Assembly (NCBI RefSeq): GCF_006494425.1
Contig: NZ_VHIV01000001.1
Coordinates: forward strand, 310,001 to 374,000
DNA length: 64,000 bases
Origin: Bacillus dicomae
GTDB taxonomy: Bacteria > Bacillota > Bacilli > Bacillales > Bacillaceae_G
Reading direction: 5' to 3'
Every line of letters starts with the position of its first letter. The first letter of the stretch is position 1. Below the pieces are notes generated by a model. It made no database searches, had not been told where the DNA came from, and saw nothing but the letters and a program-made list of their open reading frames with translations. Shown piece by piece: positions 26,861 to 34,260 of this stretch. The position numbers and the translations under genes were made by a program.

Positions 26861-26885
26861 AAGCACTCACAAAGGTGCTTTTTGT
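26861..26885 (+). terminator. Toxin operon terminator
   Basis: AAGCAC (26861-26866) pairs with GTGCTT (26875-26880), followed by a T run; short but well placed after the helper gene. Confidence 0.65.
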
Positions 26886-27011
26886 GGTTTAATTGGATTA
26901 AAGATTACTGTAGTAATTATGGAGGAATATGATTCTGATTCATAAAGTAAATGGAGAAAGTAATATGTAGTTTAAATCCAACTTGCAAACGATAATTTTT
27001 TATTTTACAAT

Positions 27012-27034
27012 TTATTTACCGACCGGTAAGTAAA
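27012..27034. promoter_or_regulatory. TetR auto-operator
   Basis: TTACCGACCGGTAA (27016-27029) is a perfect TTACCG/CGGTAA palindrome, 22 bases before the TetR start. This ACCGACCGGT-type sequence is typical of self-repressing TetR genes. Confidence 0.75.
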
Positions 27035-27051
27035 AATAAGTGAGGTACAGC

Positions 27052-27633
27052 ATGACAAAGAATTTACAAACATCGCAAAACATTGTAGAGGCATCATTTA
27101 AACTTATGGCAGAACACGGCATTGAGAAGATGAGTCTTTCCATGATTGCGAAAGAGGTAGGTATTTCAAAACCGGCTATTTACTATCATTTTTCTTCTAA
27201 AGAAGCGTTAGTTGATTTTTTATTTGAAGAGATTTTTTCTGATTATCATTTTGCAAATTACTTCGATAAAGAGCAGTATACGAAAGAAAACTTTGCAGGA
27301 AAGTTAATCGCAGATGGTTTACATATGCTCTCTGAGTATGAAGGGCAAGAAGGAATATTGCGCGTTATAAATGAATTTATCGTAACTGCGGCGCGAAATG
27401 AAAAGTATCAGAAACGCTTATTTGAAATACAAGAAGAGTTTTTAAATGGTTTCCACGATCTATTGAAGAAAGGCGCGAGACTGGGCGTTGTGTCACAAGG
27501 TGCAACGGAAGAAAATGCTCATACGCTAGCACTTGTAATTGATAATATGAGCAATTACATGCTCATGGGATTTCAGTTAAAGTATAAAGAAATTTGGATT
27601 CGAAATGTGAAAAACGTTATGAAGGAGGAGTAA
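27052..27633 (+). CDS. TetR-family transcriptional regulator
   Basis: A 193-residue TetR protein. The HTH is unmistakable (MSLSMIAKEVGISKPAIYYH followed by FSSKEALVDFLFEEIF, residues about 27-62). The C-terminal domain is a helical dimer/ligand domain without a recognised subfamily to me. ATG 27052 is chosen since GTGAGG (27040-27045) is the ribosome binding site; the GTG at 27040 would overlap it. An operator-like palindrome lies directly upstream. The following 55-residue membrane protein overlaps the ribosome binding region and is co-transcribed. The PH-domain pair further on may be part of the same regulon, which I cannot prove. Confidence 0.88.
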   Translation: MTKNLQTSQNIVEASFKLMAEHGIEKMSLSMIAKEVGISKPAIYYHFSSKEALVDFLFEEIFSDYHFANYFDKEQYTKENFAGKLIADGLHMLSEYEGQEGILRVINEFIVTAARNEKYQKRLFEIQEEFLNGFHDLLKKGARLGVVSQGATEENAHTLALVIDNMSNYMLMGFQLKYKEIWIRNVKNVMKEE

Positions 27634-27635
27634 AG

Positions 27636-27803
27636 ATGAAAATGCAAAAAAACTGGTGGCTCGGTTTTCTTGGGTTTATTGGGATTTATAAAATTCCAGG
27701 CATGATAGAAGCTTTTCAAGCGGATGGAAATTGGATGAAGTTAATCGGTTTCATTTGGCTACTTTGGTTCGGATATTTTATTCCAGAGAAGAAAGAAGAT
27801 TAA
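27636..27803 (+). CDS. Small two-segment membrane protein
   Basis: A 55-residue protein with two hydrophobic segments (WWLGFLGFIGIYKIPG, 6-21, and LIGFIWLLWFGYFIP, 36-50) separated by a short polar loop, ending in a charged tail. It starts at ATG 27636, with AAGGAGGAG overlapping the end of the TetR gene, so translation is probably coupled. I cannot name a family, though small proteins of this type often follow TetR genes in Bacillus. It may be the regulated partner or simply a passenger. Confidence 0.7.
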   Translation: MKMQKNWWLGFLGFIGIYKIPGMIEAFQADGNWMKLIGFIWLLWFGYFIPEKKED

Positions 27804-27882
27804 ATTTCAATTTTATGTAAAGTTATGTAAAATATAGATTGAGACTATTCATATATTAGATTACTAGATTTGGAGTGGTTAC

Positions 27883-28359
27883 ATGGATCCATTGAAAAAT
27901 GAAATTCATCCTGACATGGTCAAGGTGTGGAAAGTTCGGGCTGTAATAGAAGAAGGGATCGGTATTCTTGTCATTTTAGCGTACCTTTTCCTCATGATAA
28001 AGTTTGATTGGTGGGCGTGGATTTTGTATGTGATGATTGGGCTAACAGTTGTGTTCGCGCCATTTTCGTACTTCTTATTCCCAAAACTACGTCAACGTTA
28101 TTACAGCTACCAACTAAATGAAGAAGAACTTGAAATTCAGCACGGTCTTTTCGTCGTAAAGCGCGTATTAGTACCGATGATTCGTGTGCAGCACGTTACG
28201 ATTGAACAAGGGCCGATTATGAGAAAATATGGCTTAGCAGAATTACACATTTCAACAGCAGCAACTTCTCACAGCATCCCAGGTTTAACGATGTATGAGG
28301 CAGAAATGTTGAAAACGAAAATCGCAGAATTAGCGAAAGTGAGTGATGAGGATGTATAA
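27883..28359 (+). CDS. Bacterial PH-domain membrane protein (YdbS-like), copy 1
   Basis: A 158-residue protein with two N-terminal membrane segments (about 28-68) followed by a bacterial PH domain (bPH_2): LRQRYYSYQLNEEELEIQHG, then LVPMIRVQHVTIEQGPIMRK, and HISTAATSHSIPGLT. It matches YdbS of B. subtilis, which with YdbT is reported to help resistance to some antimicrobial compounds under sigma-W control. The next gene overlaps by 8 bases. The same pair recurs at 35877-37764 with high similarity, so one copy is a duplication. No clear promoter was seen. Confidence 0.83.
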   Translation: MDPLKNEIHPDMVKVWKVRAVIEEGIGILVILAYLFLMIKFDWWAWILYVMIGLTVVFAPFSYFLFPKLRQRYYSYQLNEEELEIQHGLFVVKRVLVPMIRVQHVTIEQGPIMRKYGLAELHISTAATSHSIPGLTMYEAEMLKTKIAELAKVSDEDV

Positions 28360-29782
28360 GAGGCAGCATCCAATCACGATGTTATTGGAATTAAAAATAA
28401 CAGACTTTATACCATTTATTATTTTTCTCTTTAGTTTAAAAGGAAAGTTCCCATTTTGGTATTTAGTTCCTATCGGTTTTGCAATAATCACGATTGTTTC
28501 AGCTATCGTAGGCTGGTATTACAAAGTATACTGGGTTGAAAATAACGTATTACATGTGAAACAAGGTCTCTTTGTGAAGAAGGAGAGCTACTTAAATAAA
28601 GAACGTGTTCAAACAATTAATACAAGCTCTAATGTGTTATATCAAATGCTTGGCTTAAAGAAAATCCAAATCGAAACAGCTGGCGGGGGCAATGATGCAG
28701 AAGTAAGCTTAGCTGGAATTAAGGAAGATGAGGCGAAGGAGCTTATTTCCTTACTAAATGAGCCAACTCCAGAAGTGAAAGCAGAAGAAACGTTAGATGA
28801 AGCAACAGAACATGCAGTAGAAAAACAAACGACAGAATATAAATTGACTTGGAAAGAAATTTTACTAGCCTCTGTTACATCGGGTCAGTTTGGGCTATTA
28901 TTCTGGTTAATCTTTTTCGTGTATCACCAAGTAGATGAGTACATTCCGAAATGGATAGAGAATGACGTAAAGTCGTATGTAATGGAATATGATATATACG
29001 GCTGGATTTTCATGGTAGCTATTTTGCTCGTCCTTTCGTGGATTATATCTACAATCGGTTATGCGCTAAAACATGGAGATTTCACAGTAAATCGAAGAAA
29101 TGACGAAGTACGCATTTCACAAGGATTACTTGAGAAAAAAGAACTCGTCCTAAAGTTACATCGTATTCAAGGGATTACGATAAAAGAAAGTATTTTACGT
29201 CAGCCATTCGGTTATTGTGCTGTGCAAGTAGAAGTGATTCAAAGTAAGGGAACGGATGATGAAAAAGAAAAAGTTACACTGCATCCAATCATTCGAAAAG
29301 ATCGAGTACAACAGTTACTCGCGCATTTACAACTACCATACGAACTGAATACAAACATTATTTCATTACCAAAAGCAGCATTACGCCGCTATCTCATTGA
29401 TAGTTTCATCTTCTTCGCTATGCTAGCAATCCCGCTTACTGGAATAAGTATATACTTTGAAAAGCACTTCATCATGTGGGCATTAATTCCGCTCGTGATT
29501 CTCATCTTTACACTTGGTTACGCAACATTTAAAACAAATGGTTACAGTGTAGATGAAGAGCAAATTACACTTGTATATCGCAGCATCGGAAAATATACAG
29601 GACTTATTAGAAGAAGACACATCCAATCGATGGAAAAGACGCAATCTTATTTCCAGCGCCGCGCGGATTTATGCACGTATAAGTTTTCTAGCGCATCATC
29701 AAATTATAAATTAGAACATACGAGAGTAGAAGATGCGGAGAGAATGCAGGATTGGTATAAGAAGAGAATAAGTGAGGAATAG
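28352..29782 (+). CDS. Large bacterial PH-domain membrane protein (YdbT-like), copy 1
   Basis: A 476-residue membrane protein with three bPH_2-type repeats: about 60-140 (VYWVENNVLHVKQGLFVKKE and SYLNKERVQTINTSSNVLYQ), about 240-330 (EVRISQGLLEKKELVLKLHR, IQGITIKESILRQPFGYC) and about 395-470 (SVDEEQITLVYRSIGKYTGL). Paired membrane segments precede each repeat, so the PH domains lie on one face of the membrane. Acidic insert at about 135-165 (EPTPEVKAEETLDEATEHAV) sits between repeats 1 and the next segment. The ATG 28352 overlaps the first gene by 8 bases; upstream ATG/GTG codons at 28346 and 28343 are less well placed. The terminator follows at 29791. Confidence 0.83.
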   Translation: MYKRQHPITMLLELKITDFIPFIIFLFSLKGKFPFWYLVPIGFAIITIVSAIVGWYYKVYWVENNVLHVKQGLFVKKESYLNKERVQTINTSSNVLYQMLGLKKIQIETAGGGNDAEVSLAGIKEDEAKELISLLNEPTPEVKAEETLDEATEHAVEKQTTEYKLTWKEILLASVTSGQFGLLFWLIFFVYHQVDEYIPKWIENDVKSYVMEYDIYGWIFMVAILLVLSWIISTIGYALKHGDFTVNRRNDEVRISQGLLEKKELVLKLHRIQGITIKESILRQPFGYCAVQVEVIQSKGTDDEKEKVTLHPIIRKDRVQQLLAHLQLPYELNTNIISLPKAALRRYLIDSFIFFAMLAIPLTGISIYFEKHFIMWALIPLVILIFTLGYATFKTNGYSVDEEQITLVYRSIGKYTGLIRRRHIQSMEKTQSYFQRRADLCTYKFSSASSNYKLEHTRVEDAERMQDWYKKRISEE

Positions 29783-29790
29783 TTGAAATG

Positions 29791-29824
29791 GCTCGTCTTT
29801 TACGAAAGGCGGGCTATTTTTTTT
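29791..29824 (+). terminator. Terminator of the PH-domain operon, copy 1
   Basis: GCTCGTCTTT (29791-29800), loop TACG, AAAGGCGGGC (29805-29814), then T tract; two G-U pairs. Confidence 0.75.
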
Positions 29825-29922
29825 ATGTGAAAATAATGAATAATATATGTGGAAGGAAAGCCGACTAGTGAAGATGTGAAGGATACTAGTTGGAAGCAAA
29901 TTTGTTAAATAGCTTTAAATAA

Positions 29923-29967
29923 AAATGTTATTACTCAATGTAACAAGAGTAATAACATTTTTTTATG
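29923..29967. terminator. Bidirectional terminator hairpin
   Basis: AAATGTTATTACTC (29923-29936) pairs with GAGTAATAACATTT (29947-29960), with A and T tracts either side. It ends the minus-strand gene at 29982 and any plus-strand transcript. Just before it, 29850-29900 can be read as GKPTSEDVKDTSWKQ, which may be the end of a lost gene. Confidence 0.8.
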
Positions 29968-29981
29968 CAATGATGAAAGAA

Positions 29982-30365
29982 TTAACGCCGTCTTATAAGA
30001 TAAAACAGTAAAGATGATACAGTAATAGGAAGGCCAGTATCTAGAAAAGCTTCTAAATAAAAGGATAGAAAATCTCTGTCGTTAAACCACATAAAAAATA
30101 AATGATTGTAGGAAATACCTAACAGTATAAATAAAGGGATACCGATTTTTAATTCGTGACTTCCTTTTATTTTTCTATAACAAAATTCACCTAATAAACA
30201 ACCGATAAGAACAGGAATGCTTCCAAGAATTGAAAACATAATAATAGATACCCAAATTGGTCCCCATGAATCCACATAATTTGGAACGCGTGCATACTGT
30301 AAAGTATTCACAATAGTAGAGAAAACTAGTAAACATGCTATATAGCTAACAGTAAATTTCTTCAA
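29982..30365 (-). CDS. Four-segment membrane protein of unknown function
   Basis: A 127-residue protein with four hydrophobic segments (about 6-22, 38-60, 76-92, 102-122) and short loops; the last residues RRR would be cytoplasmic. No family is recognised. The start is TTG 30365 with GGGGG upstream at a suitable distance; no alternative ATG fits. It stands alone between a bidirectional terminator and the promoter region of the SLH gene, which is divergent. Codon use resembles its neighbours. Confidence 0.65.
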   Translation of the reverse strand: MKKFTVSYIACLLVFSTIVNTLQYARVPNYVDSWGPIWVSIIMFSILGSIPVLIGCLLGEFCYRKIKGSHELKIGIPLFILLGISYNHLFFMWFNDRDFLSFYLEAFLDTGLPITVSSLLFYLIRRR

Positions 30366-30651
30366 TCTAATCCCCCGAGACTATGTAAAATAATGTGAAA
30401 TGACATTTCGCAATAGGGCTAGCTGCAAATAACAACCTTTTGTTGCCTATATGTGATTATACCAAGTATATACGACACTAGCGTTATTTTTTCGCTTAGT
30501 AAATTGGTAGTACATTCTTTCCATTTAAATTATTCATTGGAATATTTAGGATAAAAGGTTATAATTAACATTTGTTGACTTGTGAAACGAATCACAAAAA
30601 CTCGTGGTACTACAAGTTAGTTTAATTGAGAAGAGGAGAACATAGATAAAT

Positions 30652-32244
30652 ATGAAGCTTATAAAAATAGCAACGATAGGTATGATTGCGATAGGATCCC
30701 TTTCTATTTCTTCAAGTTCTTTAGCAGAAATGGAAAACGTAACTAAGAATGAAGTGCAAGCAGCTCCAAGTAGTTTCCCTGATGTTCCGAGTTGGGTAAA
30801 GCCATCAGTAGATTATCTTATAAATAAAGATGTATTGTCAGGCATGCCTGATGGTACGTTTTCACCAAATTTAGAGATAGATAGAGGCGCAGCCGCAACG
30901 ATGATGGCGAAAATGTTGAACCTTCCTGTCGATCAATCGGCAACGCCTACTTTTGATGACTCAAAAAGGCATTGGGCAGCTCCGTATATTGCGGCTATAG
31001 AAAAAGCGGGTGTTATTAAAGGAGATGGGAAGGGGAAGTTTAATCCTAATGGAAAGCTAACGAGGGGTGCGATGGCTTCTATGTTAGTAAATGCATATAA
31101 ATTGCAAGAGAAAGTGACAGGGAATCCTCCAACAGTATTTAACGACTTAAAAGAGCATTGGAGCGAGAAACATGTAAATATCTTGGTTGAATTAGGTATT
31201 TCAAGTGGATACGGTGATGATAATTGGAAGCCTGATCAAACGATTACTCGTGCTGAAACTGTAAGTTTAGTTGCTCGAACAGACACTTCAAAAGATAAAG
31301 AGTTCAAGCGTAAACAAATTCAGATGTCCAAATCTTTCTTTGCTTATCACGATGCCTCATTATCTTCAGGGATCGCCTTTGAAGGTGCACCAGGGACTGT
31401 AACTGTGTATGAAGAAAGAGGGGATGGCTGGGTTAAAATCCATACAAATCAAGGTTTCAAATGGGTTTTATTGAACGAGAAAAGAGTTCATATTAATAGA
31501 GACTTTTTCACTTATGATTCTCCAGCAGACTCAGCGAATGTACTTGTAAAATATACAGCGCAAACTGTGACAGTAGTGGAAGAAAGAGGTACGTGGTTGC
31601 GTATAAGAACTGGCTCAGGTTTACAATGGATGAACATGAATGAATCTAGAACAGTGATTGATAACTTAAAAACGATCCAAAATAATCAACAAGTTATTTT
31701 AGTTACAACAAAAGGCTATAATACGAATCAAGCTCAAGTTCGTACATTTGAAAAGTCAAATGGGAAATGGAGAGAGCAAAAGAATATAAGTGGACATATT
31801 GGGAAAAAAGGTTTTGCAGTTGAGATGAGTGAAAGTGGTATGAGTTCGCCAAGAGGAAAATATACAATTGGCTCAGCTTTCGGTAGACAAGGAAATCCTG
31901 GTACGAAACTTCCCTTTATTAACCTAACACCAAATCACGTTTGGGTAGATGATTCTAAATCTCCATACTATAATACGCTGCAAGAAAAGCCTGTAAGGGG
32001 TAGATGGAAATCAGCTGAAAATATGTATATCCCAGCGTATGATTATGGATTCGTAATTAATTATAATACGGAATCACGTACACCATACAAAGGAAGCGCG
32101 ATCTTTTTCCATGTCTCTACTTCATGGACAGAAGGATGTACAGGTGTAGATAAACAAAATATGATTGATATTTTAAGATGGATTGATCCAGGAAAAAATC
32201 CTGTTATTATTCAAACACCTGAAAATGAACTGATGAACTATTAA
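30652..32244 (+). CDS. S-layer-homology wall protein with L,D-transpeptidase domain
   Basis: A 530-residue secreted protein. Residues 1-25 are a signal peptide. Three SLH repeats follow (about 43-85, 103-145, 160-205; e.g. PDVPSWVKPSVDYLINKDVL and HWAAPYIAAIEKAGVIKGDG), which bind pyruvylated wall polysaccharide. Two SH3-like segments (about 215-340) come next, then a YkuD-type domain with His487 and Cys496 in FFHVSTSWTEGCTG. The HxxS...GC triad is that of L,D-transpeptidases that make 3-3 cross-links or couple lipoproteins to the wall. The substrate here is not known. An AGAGGAGAAC site precedes ATG; a terminator (32267) follows. The upstream 30366-30651 gap holds only promoter-like AT-rich DNA. 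Confidence 0.87.
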   Translation: MKLIKIATIGMIAIGSLSISSSSLAEMENVTKNEVQAAPSSFPDVPSWVKPSVDYLINKDVLSGMPDGTFSPNLEIDRGAAATMMAKMLNLPVDQSATPTFDDSKRHWAAPYIAAIEKAGVIKGDGKGKFNPNGKLTRGAMASMLVNAYKLQEKVTGNPPTVFNDLKEHWSEKHVNILVELGISSGYGDDNWKPDQTITRAETVSLVARTDTSKDKEFKRKQIQMSKSFFAYHDASLSSGIAFEGAPGTVTVYEERGDGWVKIHTNQGFKWVLLNEKRVHINRDFFTYDSPADSANVLVKYTAQTVTVVEERGTWLRIRTGSGLQWMNMNESRTVIDNLKTIQNNQQVILVTTKGYNTNQAQVRTFEKSNGKWREQKNISGHIGKKGFAVEMSESGMSSPRGKYTIGSAFGRQGNPGTKLPFINLTPNHVWVDDSKSPYYNTLQEKPVRGRWKSAENMYIPAYDYGFVINYNTESRTPYKGSAIFFHVSTSWTEGCTGVDKQNMIDILRWIDPGKNPVIIQTPENELMNY

Positions 32245-32266
32245 TTTGATAATCTTAAAAAACTTT

Positions 32267-32297
32267 AAGTCTACTTTCATTAGTAGGCTTTTTTTGT
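32267..32297 (+). terminator. Terminator of the SLH/L,D-transpeptidase gene
   Basis: AAGTCTACT (32267-32275) pairs with AGTAGGCTT (32282-32290), then eight T bases. Confidence 0.85.
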
Positions 32298-32590
32298 TAA
32301 GTATAAAATTCTTGTTTTGTTGGTATGATCTCATGACCATAGAGCTAACTAAGTGGACTGCCCCTAAAATAATAAAAATGAGTTTTATTAATAGAAGAGA
32401 TATAAAATTTACGTTTTTGGAGACAACTAATTATTAATTTGATGATTCAGCTGATTTCTTTTATGTAGTTATTAAAAAATATTATAGTTTCTAAGGAGTG
32501 AACAGAGGTTTTGAATTGATTTAAAGTTGACGGAACAAAATATAACGAATTGAGCAAAAAAAACTTGCAAAACTAAAAGGGGAGTTGTAT

Positions 32591-32627
32591 ATTAATTGAC
32601 GTATCAAATATTGATATATCAATTAAT
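32591..32627. promoter_or_regulatory. Long palindromic operator
   Basis: ATTAATTGACGTATCAA (32591-32607) faces TTGATATATCAATTAAT (32611-32627); 15 of 17 positions pair. TTGATATATCAA-type dyads are typical MarR-family sites. It lies upstream of the decayed nitroreductase at 32800-32994. The remaining 32298-32590 contains no supported gene. Confidence 0.65.
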
Positions 32628-32799
32628 ATTTTAATAAGTAAGAAGGAGCAATGTTTGAAAACTTGTTATTTAGATGATATTGGAATTTTATATAGGCTAC
32701 AAGGTTAAAGTGAAGATAGAGGAAATATATGTAAAGTCTTTTAAGCTAGGATACAAGTTGCAAGGGGGTAAAAAAACAGACAAGTAAAAGCATGGCATG

Positions 32800-32994
32800 C
32801 ACATTGCAGTTGATGACAGCACGTGCACATAGATGTGATATAAATCCAGTAGGGAAAGTATAGCTGTAACCTTTGGATTGAAAAAAGAGTGCTATGTACT
32901 AGTTATGTTTCTATCTGTCGGTAAAGCAGCGGACAAAGGATATGTTTCATACCGTCTCCTTGTTGATAGAATTGCACAATGGAAAGAAGTATAA
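32800..32994 (+). pseudogene. Nitroreductase-family relic (3' part)
   Basis: Frames together give LMTARAHRCDINPVG, then after a frame shift ESIAVTFGLKKE and VLVMFLSVGKAADKGYVSYR, ending WKEV stop at 32992-32994. This is the C-terminal pattern of NAD(P)H nitroreductases (AR...G.DTNP.GG...FGL...L..VGKA...GY.SYRLP). Stops and a shift break the frame, and the N-terminal half cannot be found, so the gene is dead. Confidence 0.75.
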
Positions 32995-33028
32995 AATTGA
33001 TATTAGGGAGTAGAGGGGGCAGAATAGT

Positions 33029-33400
33029 GTGGAAATAATCGCAGCTATTTTAGTCGGGATCGTAGCATTAGAACATTTATTTATCATGATCCTCGAAATG
33101 TTTTTTATTAATTCAAAAGTGGCAAAACGTGCTTTTCAATTACCGGAGCATTTAGAAGGAGATCGAAACGTAGCCATTATGTTTGCAAACCAAGGTTTAT
33201 ATAATGGATTTTTAGCCGTTGGTCTCATTTGGGGACTTATACTTGGGCTCAATTCAATTGGTTATATGGTTCAATTATTTTTTGTAATATGTGTGGTAGT
33301 AGCAGCTCTTTTCGGCGGTTTCACATCTAATAAATCAATTATTGTGAAACAAGGACTTCCAGCTATATTAGCGTTGATTGCCCTTTTAATTGTGATATAG
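33029..33400 (+). CDS. DUF1304 membrane protein
   Basis: A 123-residue protein with four hydrophobic segments and the DUF1304 pattern: LVGIVALEHLFIMILEMFFI at the start, then ANQGLYNGFLAVGL in the second segment and VVVAALFGGFTSNKSI near the end. GTG start at 33029 with a GAGGGGGC site. The function of this family is unknown. It is the only intact gene between 32.2 and 34.2 kb and has its own strong terminator. Confidence 0.85.
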   Translation: MEIIAAILVGIVALEHLFIMILEMFFINSKVAKRAFQLPEHLEGDRNVAIMFANQGLYNGFLAVGLIWGLILGLNSIGYMVQLFFVICVVVAALFGGFTSNKSIIVKQGLPAILALIALLIVI

Positions 33401-33435
33401 AACCAAAGCGTTTGAATAAAAGAACTCATTTTTGA

Positions 33436-33487
33436 AAAATACGCTATTCTTTCTGTAGGCTCGTAGGAAAGAATAGCGTATTTTTTC
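33436..33487 (+). terminator. Terminator of the DUF1304 gene
   Basis: AAAATACGCTATTCTTTC (33436-33453) pairs with GAAAGAATAGCGTATTTT (33467-33484), an 18-bp stem with a T run. Confidence 0.9.
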
Positions 33488-33865
33488 CTTTTAAGGGGGA
33501 GTTGTGATTCCATCCCCTTCAACTTAAGAAGTTTATAACATACGAAAATAATAACTTTGTACATTTTCACTTAGAAATGTAAATTTTCTTTTTTTTTTTT
33601 GGCGGGATTGTTATGAAAATGCTTATTACATTAAGTATTAGAACCAGATTGACACCGTAAAATATAGAAAGCGGGGAAAATAATGTAAAAAAACTATTGT
33701 ATGTTTAAAAACCTTATGTTACATTTGTGTTACAGGTTGATTGCAAACTGTGACTTATATTGCAGTTTGTTTTCTGTTGTTTTTCGGTATATTACAAGTT
33801 TAGTTTTGTATCTAATCAACCGAAAATATATAAAATTAAAAAGTACCAAACTAAAATAGTTTTTC
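33488..33865. other. Gene-free stretch with poly-T and an orphan hairpin
   Basis: I see no gene in these 378 bases. It contains a run of 12 T bases (33589-33600) followed by GGCGGG, and CAAACTG (33744-33750) that can pair with CAGTTTG (33763-33769) followed by a T-rich tail, like an orphan terminator. Nothing upstream of that hairpin reads as a gene. Confidence 0.4.
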
Positions 33866-34073
33866 TATGTGTATAAGAGTGTGTGTAGTAAAGAGTCTGG
33901 TGAGAGCTTTACGCACATTATTAAAATTCCTTTCTGTCTTAAAAGAAGAAAACCAACTACCAACTATTTAGGAGTTTTAAGTAATGATAGTAAATGAAAT
34001 GTACTTCCTTTCCCACACACAAAGTACATCTTTACTTTCAGTCTAATTACTACACAGACTTTTATACATATGA
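33866..34073. mobile_element. 208-bp inverted-repeat element, possible MITE
   Basis: GTATAAGAGTGTGTGTAGTA (33871-33890) and its extension up to about 33899 match the reverse complement of 34040-34067 (TACTACACAGACTTTTATAC) in most positions over about 30 bases. The roughly 140-bp interior has no ORF. It abuts a bcr1 copy that begins at 34076. I do not recognise the element; target-site duplications are not clear. Confidence 0.5.
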
Positions 34074-34075
34074 CG

Positions 34076-34230
34076 TTACCCCGCCTTAACGGGCAGTAAG
34101 ACCCCCACCTCAAAATTCAGCGAAAGCAAAGAAGTTAGGTGAGGATTAACTGCCCGTAAAGGCCCGATTGGTTCAACTAATAATCAGTGGGGGAGGAACA
34201 AAACGCCCCACTGATTAAAGTTTCACTTTA
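34076..34230 (-). repeat. bcr1-type repeat, copy 2
   Basis: 155 bases, reverse orientation relative to copy 1 and highly similar to it throughout (CTCAAAATTCAGCGAAAGCA near one end, TGATTAAAGTTTCACTTTA at the other). It lies directly in front of the lipoprotein gene at 34261, whose ribosome binding site starts about 15 bases beyond. Confidence 0.88.
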
Positions 34231-34260
34231 TTGTTTTAGGAACATATAGGAGGAGAAAAA

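Noticed and set aside
32246-32437. 63-codon plus-strand frame after the SLH gene
   Set aside because: It runs through a clear terminator, has no ribosome binding site and is low-complexity AT-rich sequence.
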